Below are positions 60,801-64,000 of a stretch of 64,000 bases of DNA, in pieces. Source of the stretch: Nageia nagi (taxonomy: Eukaryota > Pinophyta); assembly GCA_050084985.1 (NCBI GenBank), contig JBITNC010000001.1, forward strand, positions 51,770,001-51,834,000, given 5' to 3'. The position numbers were made by a program, and so were the translations under genes. The notes under the pieces are model-generated. The model searched no databases and was not told the origin of the DNA. It was given only the letters and a program-made list of their open reading frames with translations. Each line of letters starts with the position of its first letter. Within the stretch, counting starts at the first letter, position 1.

Positions 60801-61889
60801 AAAATACTAGATTTATCAATAAATTCAATAGTTTACATAGCGTAAATGCCTTGAAGTTAGATATGACACAATGTTAACACTATTATTTTTGTAAAAAGTT
60901 TAGATCAAATATTTAATAAATTTATCAATAATAAGAATTTGAACTTTATTCCATAATCAAACATTACAAATTACATTTGCATAGTTAGGATTTTCATGAA
61001 ATAAAAAAAGTTGCTCATCATATAACAACATTTATAGTAAATTTAATATGTGGATGCCCCTCATTAATGAGCCAAGGCATCAATAGTACACAATTTATAG
61101 AAATATTATTTCAAAAAGAAATTGTAATTTTGTAACATAATTTCTAGGCAAAAAAAGTATTAAAATTATGATTTCAATGTATATAATTTGATTTTACCAA
61201 AAAGGGAGAATATACTTAAGGTTTTTAGAAAAATAATAGTGGAAAAAGATAAATTTGGCATATCATTATCTCATGCACATTTGATATTTTTGGTCTAAGT
61301 GACCTAGATACCTATTTACTATTGTGGTGTATGAGGACTATGTTTGATCATTTGGAGGCCATTTACATCACATTGTGGGACCCATTAGTGAGTTTTGATC
61401 ACTCATTTTTCAACCTTAAGTTGTTGATATGATAGACATTGATTGGAGAGTGATAGAGAGGACTTTAGCTCGTAGATGTGGGCACATCACAAATCTTCTT
61501 CAAACTTTATTGATTGACCATGTTGTGAGTTATAATTTTTTGCTACTTTACCTAATATTTCATATATTTTTATTTTTCTTGAAAGCCTTAGAATTTTTTA
61601 CGAATGTTTCATTCAGTTGGTCTTTATCATTCATATGATTGTTATAGGATTAAGGGTCTTATTTGATAAAATTTAATTTTTTTATGTTTGGTTAATGTTA
61701 CCCCTAGGTTTTATCATTTATTTCTCATTTATATGGTGATTTGTCTTTTGTGTTATGTGGTTATAAACTTTATCCTTTTTCATTTGCAATCATTTTTTTA
61801 TTGTAGATATAGTTTTTGTAATGAAGTATTTTACGTATACCTATATCATGGTATAAGTTTATTGGTATAACTAATTATTCTTACTCCAT
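57900..61889. other. AT-rich stretch without recognisable genes
   Basis: Only short, stop-filled frames. Read on the - strand, TGTAGATACCTAAATTTTAT begins at 59223 and TGTAGACACCTAAAATTGAT at 60200. Both look like LTR starts and resemble the one at 28669, so LTR debris is likely, but no pair could be delimited. Confidence 0.4.
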
Positions 61890-63640
61890 TCTAATGTAGG
61901 CATGAAAATACCTCATCAAGGAAGGGACCATGAAATTAGATGCATTGGAAATAGCACGTACCTAGGTGCACTCAATTGATGAAGATGCCTTGTTAGAGAG
62001 TGTTGGAATCTATGAACTCATCATGGTTGGATTTATTCATATCAACTTTCCATTATTGACTACATTAATAGAGTAATGGGAGCTAAACTTCAATACATTT
62101 CATCTCCTTTTAGGTGAGATTATAGTGACTTTACCTTATCTGTACTACATCTGGTATGTCCCCATTCATGGAAGGCTAGTGGAGTATGCCATCATCAATA
62201 ATGACTAGTAGCTAGATGATTGAGGTCACATTTTGGTTTATAGAAAGTAATGATTATGACTAGGATAAGAGGGATACATTTCTTCATATGATCTATCAAT
62301 TTATACCAAGTGTTAGAAGCCTTCGATTACTTATGGTATAAATAATTTCACTATTCTTGTATCCTACTAAGAATAAATCCATATTTTCTCTTACTTTAGT
62401 GTGGATAGTACAAATATCTATGCTTAAGGACCACATTTGTTTGGGCACCATGTATACCTGCACAACTCTACTAGAATTTGCACATATTGTGACTATGCAC
62501 AAGTTTTAATGTGACAATTGGACATCCTTCTTTGCTCTAGGTATGGGCATATGAATCCATAGTTGTGTTTAGGCTATTTGGGTTAGCTCATGTATGATAG
62601 GATGACATAGATCCTAGAATGGTTTTGTAGACATCATTGTTGGGATATTATTAAGCACCTTAAGGCATAGAGGCTAGGAGATGGGATGCTAATACCTTGT
62701 AGCGTAAGGATATTATATGGGTATCCTACAAGGACTTTGTGTGGGATGAGGATACCCATTTTCTAGCATAGGTTTGATAACATTAGTTATTCCAAATACA
62801 AAAGTGATATGTATAGTCATATTACCTTGGATGTGTATGACATCAATTCAATATCCATTGGAAATTCTCATGACCTCGATATATTACCTCAACAAATTAT
62901 AGAGAGAGATACACCTAAGGGTGCATTACTAGTACCATTATGGAGGATTATTTAGTAGGATCCCATATACAAAGATGATTTTGTGGAAATATTATTTATC
63001 CCTGATGTTGTAGATGACTATGAGTAGTGGTGGGTACACAATAAGATATCCCTTATTGGGATACTTGATAGCAATGATGATGAGGATGCTATGGAGGTTT
63101 CTTCTACAAATTCATTTGATGAGAATGATATGGATGCCAACCATGATGGTGTGCAAGAGATTCCATCATCTCCTACTACTTCAACTATTGTTTACCCTAG
63201 TGAGGATATGAGGGTATAGATTTGATAACCATGGCTATCCCACTTGTTGCTTTCATATATTTCCTTTAAAGTACAAAAAAAACCTAAAAATGTTTTATCA
63301 ATAACAATAATATTTCATTTAAGTTTTATTATCTTATACTTAACATTATGTATTAATGTCATAATGGGTTGTGTAATAGGTGATATGAAAATACATGTTG
63401 GTTTTCAATCTTTGAAGGATGAGTTGAAAAAGTTATAACCTATTGAGGTTGAACCCATTCAATTGAGGGCTAATGTAGAAGAGCTTCAAGCACAAGTATT
63501 AGAGTTAGAGCAAGAGAGGGTGAGACTACAAGCTAGGTTGGATATGCCCCCTCTTAGTGAGACATGGGCCTTCATGAACAACCAAGTGAAGGCTCAACAA
63601 GATCTATATGATAAGATAATGATAATGCCATAGAAATATG
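61890..63640 (+). pseudogene. Degenerate plant mobile domain (PMD) sequence with coiled-coil tail
   Basis: Around 62060-62190 one frame reads ELNFNTFHLLLGEIIVTLPY then IWYVPIHGRLVEYAI, close to the PMD pattern 'W....TFHLP.GE.T.TLEDV....LPI.GRPV'. Near 62540 VWAYESIVVFRLFGLAH matches the WAYE segment. Later frames are Asp/Glu-rich (63010-63220), then heptad-like: VEELQAQVLELEQERVRLQA at about 63470-63540 suggests a coiled coil. Stops and frame changes are frequent. As with 1120-2330, it could be from a transposon or a MAIN-like host gene. Better preserved than the left copy. Confidence 0.5.
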
Positions 63641-63822
63641 GTAATATAAAATCCTTATTAGCTATCCATGGGATTAGTACTAGTGGTATTTCAGTATTGT
63701 ACATATCTTTGTCAAATGATAGTTGTATTAAGAGGTGTAGAAGAGTTAAGAGTGGTAGTAGTGGGGGTAGTGAAATCCACTCATGATATTGTATACTTAT
63801 TTTTTATGATCTATATACATAA

Positions 63823-63826
<4 letters not shown>

Positions 63827-63866
<40 letters not shown>

Positions 63867-63894
63867 TTGTGTGTGTGTGTGTGTGTGTGTGTGT
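63827..63894. repeat. Compound microsatellite (AT)18 ... (GT)13
   Basis: AT repeat at 63827-63862 and GT repeat at 63869-63894, separated by six bases. Confidence 0.97.
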
Positions 63895-64000
63895 TCATTC
63901 CATTTTATTTACTCAAAAAATGTTTTTTTATGTATTCATTTTATGTTTTCTATGAAGGCATGTATAATTCAAGAAATAAATGTAAGTAATTAATGTAGTG

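Noticed and set aside
1-64000. CRISPR arrays, bacterial operons, rRNA or tRNA genes
   Set aside because: No regularly spaced repeats, no ribosome-binding-site/operon pattern and no cloverleaf sequences; the tRNA-like matches are retrotransposon primer-binding sites.

Overview
The window looks like AT-rich nuclear DNA from a seed plant. It is dominated by old, broken retroelements and has one clear host gene. The layout (single-copy gene, mutation-riddled LTR elements and LINEs, nested insertions, long AT-rich gaps) suggests a large gymnosperm-type genome. That is an inference; nothing here fixes the species.

Layout. 1-3899: AT-rich DNA with a decayed plant-mobile-domain (PMD) sequence on the + strand. 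3900-9217: a structurally complete but disabled Ty1/copia element on the - strand, with LTRs, primer-binding site, polypurine tract and a GGTAT target duplication. 9218-12025: no recognisable gene. 12026-18245: a Ty3/gypsy element on the - strand with LTRs and an AAGCT target duplication; its protease region carries a foldback inversion. 18246-26173: a second, more decayed Ty3/gypsy element of the Tat (dual RNase H) type, - strand, which the first gypsy element probably entered or abutted; its LTR/leader may reach about 28669. 29830-31090: LINE remnant, + strand. 31110-32950: LINE ORF1 followed directly by a 3' end, - strand. 33700-35040: purine-rich tract. 35950-36400: GC-richer island with two unidentified small ORFs. 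37553-43404: long LINE, - strand. 45264-50040: further gag and LINE debris. 50281-50660: GC-rich promoter-like island.

The host gene is at 56381-57723 (+): a BAHD acyltransferase of the EPS1/At3g50280-like type with intact HXXXD and DFGWG motifs. Its reading frame is broken by one base about 140 bp after the start codon. A duplicated promoter block (56009-56172) lies before it and a poly(A) signal follows the stop.

The upstream region of this gene (about 54245-55370) has a diverged paralogous copy at 37130-37445 plus 43762-45050. That copy is split by the long LINE, so it records a segmental duplication followed by LINE insertion. After the gene come about 4 kb of AT-rich DNA, then a second PMD remnant (61890-63640) and a compound AT/GT microsatellite.

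I found no CRISPR array, rRNA or tRNA gene, and no evidence of a novel multi-gene system. The most informative items are the frameshifted acyltransferase, the LINE-split segmental duplication, the foldback in the gypsy protease region, and the ORF1-only LINE.
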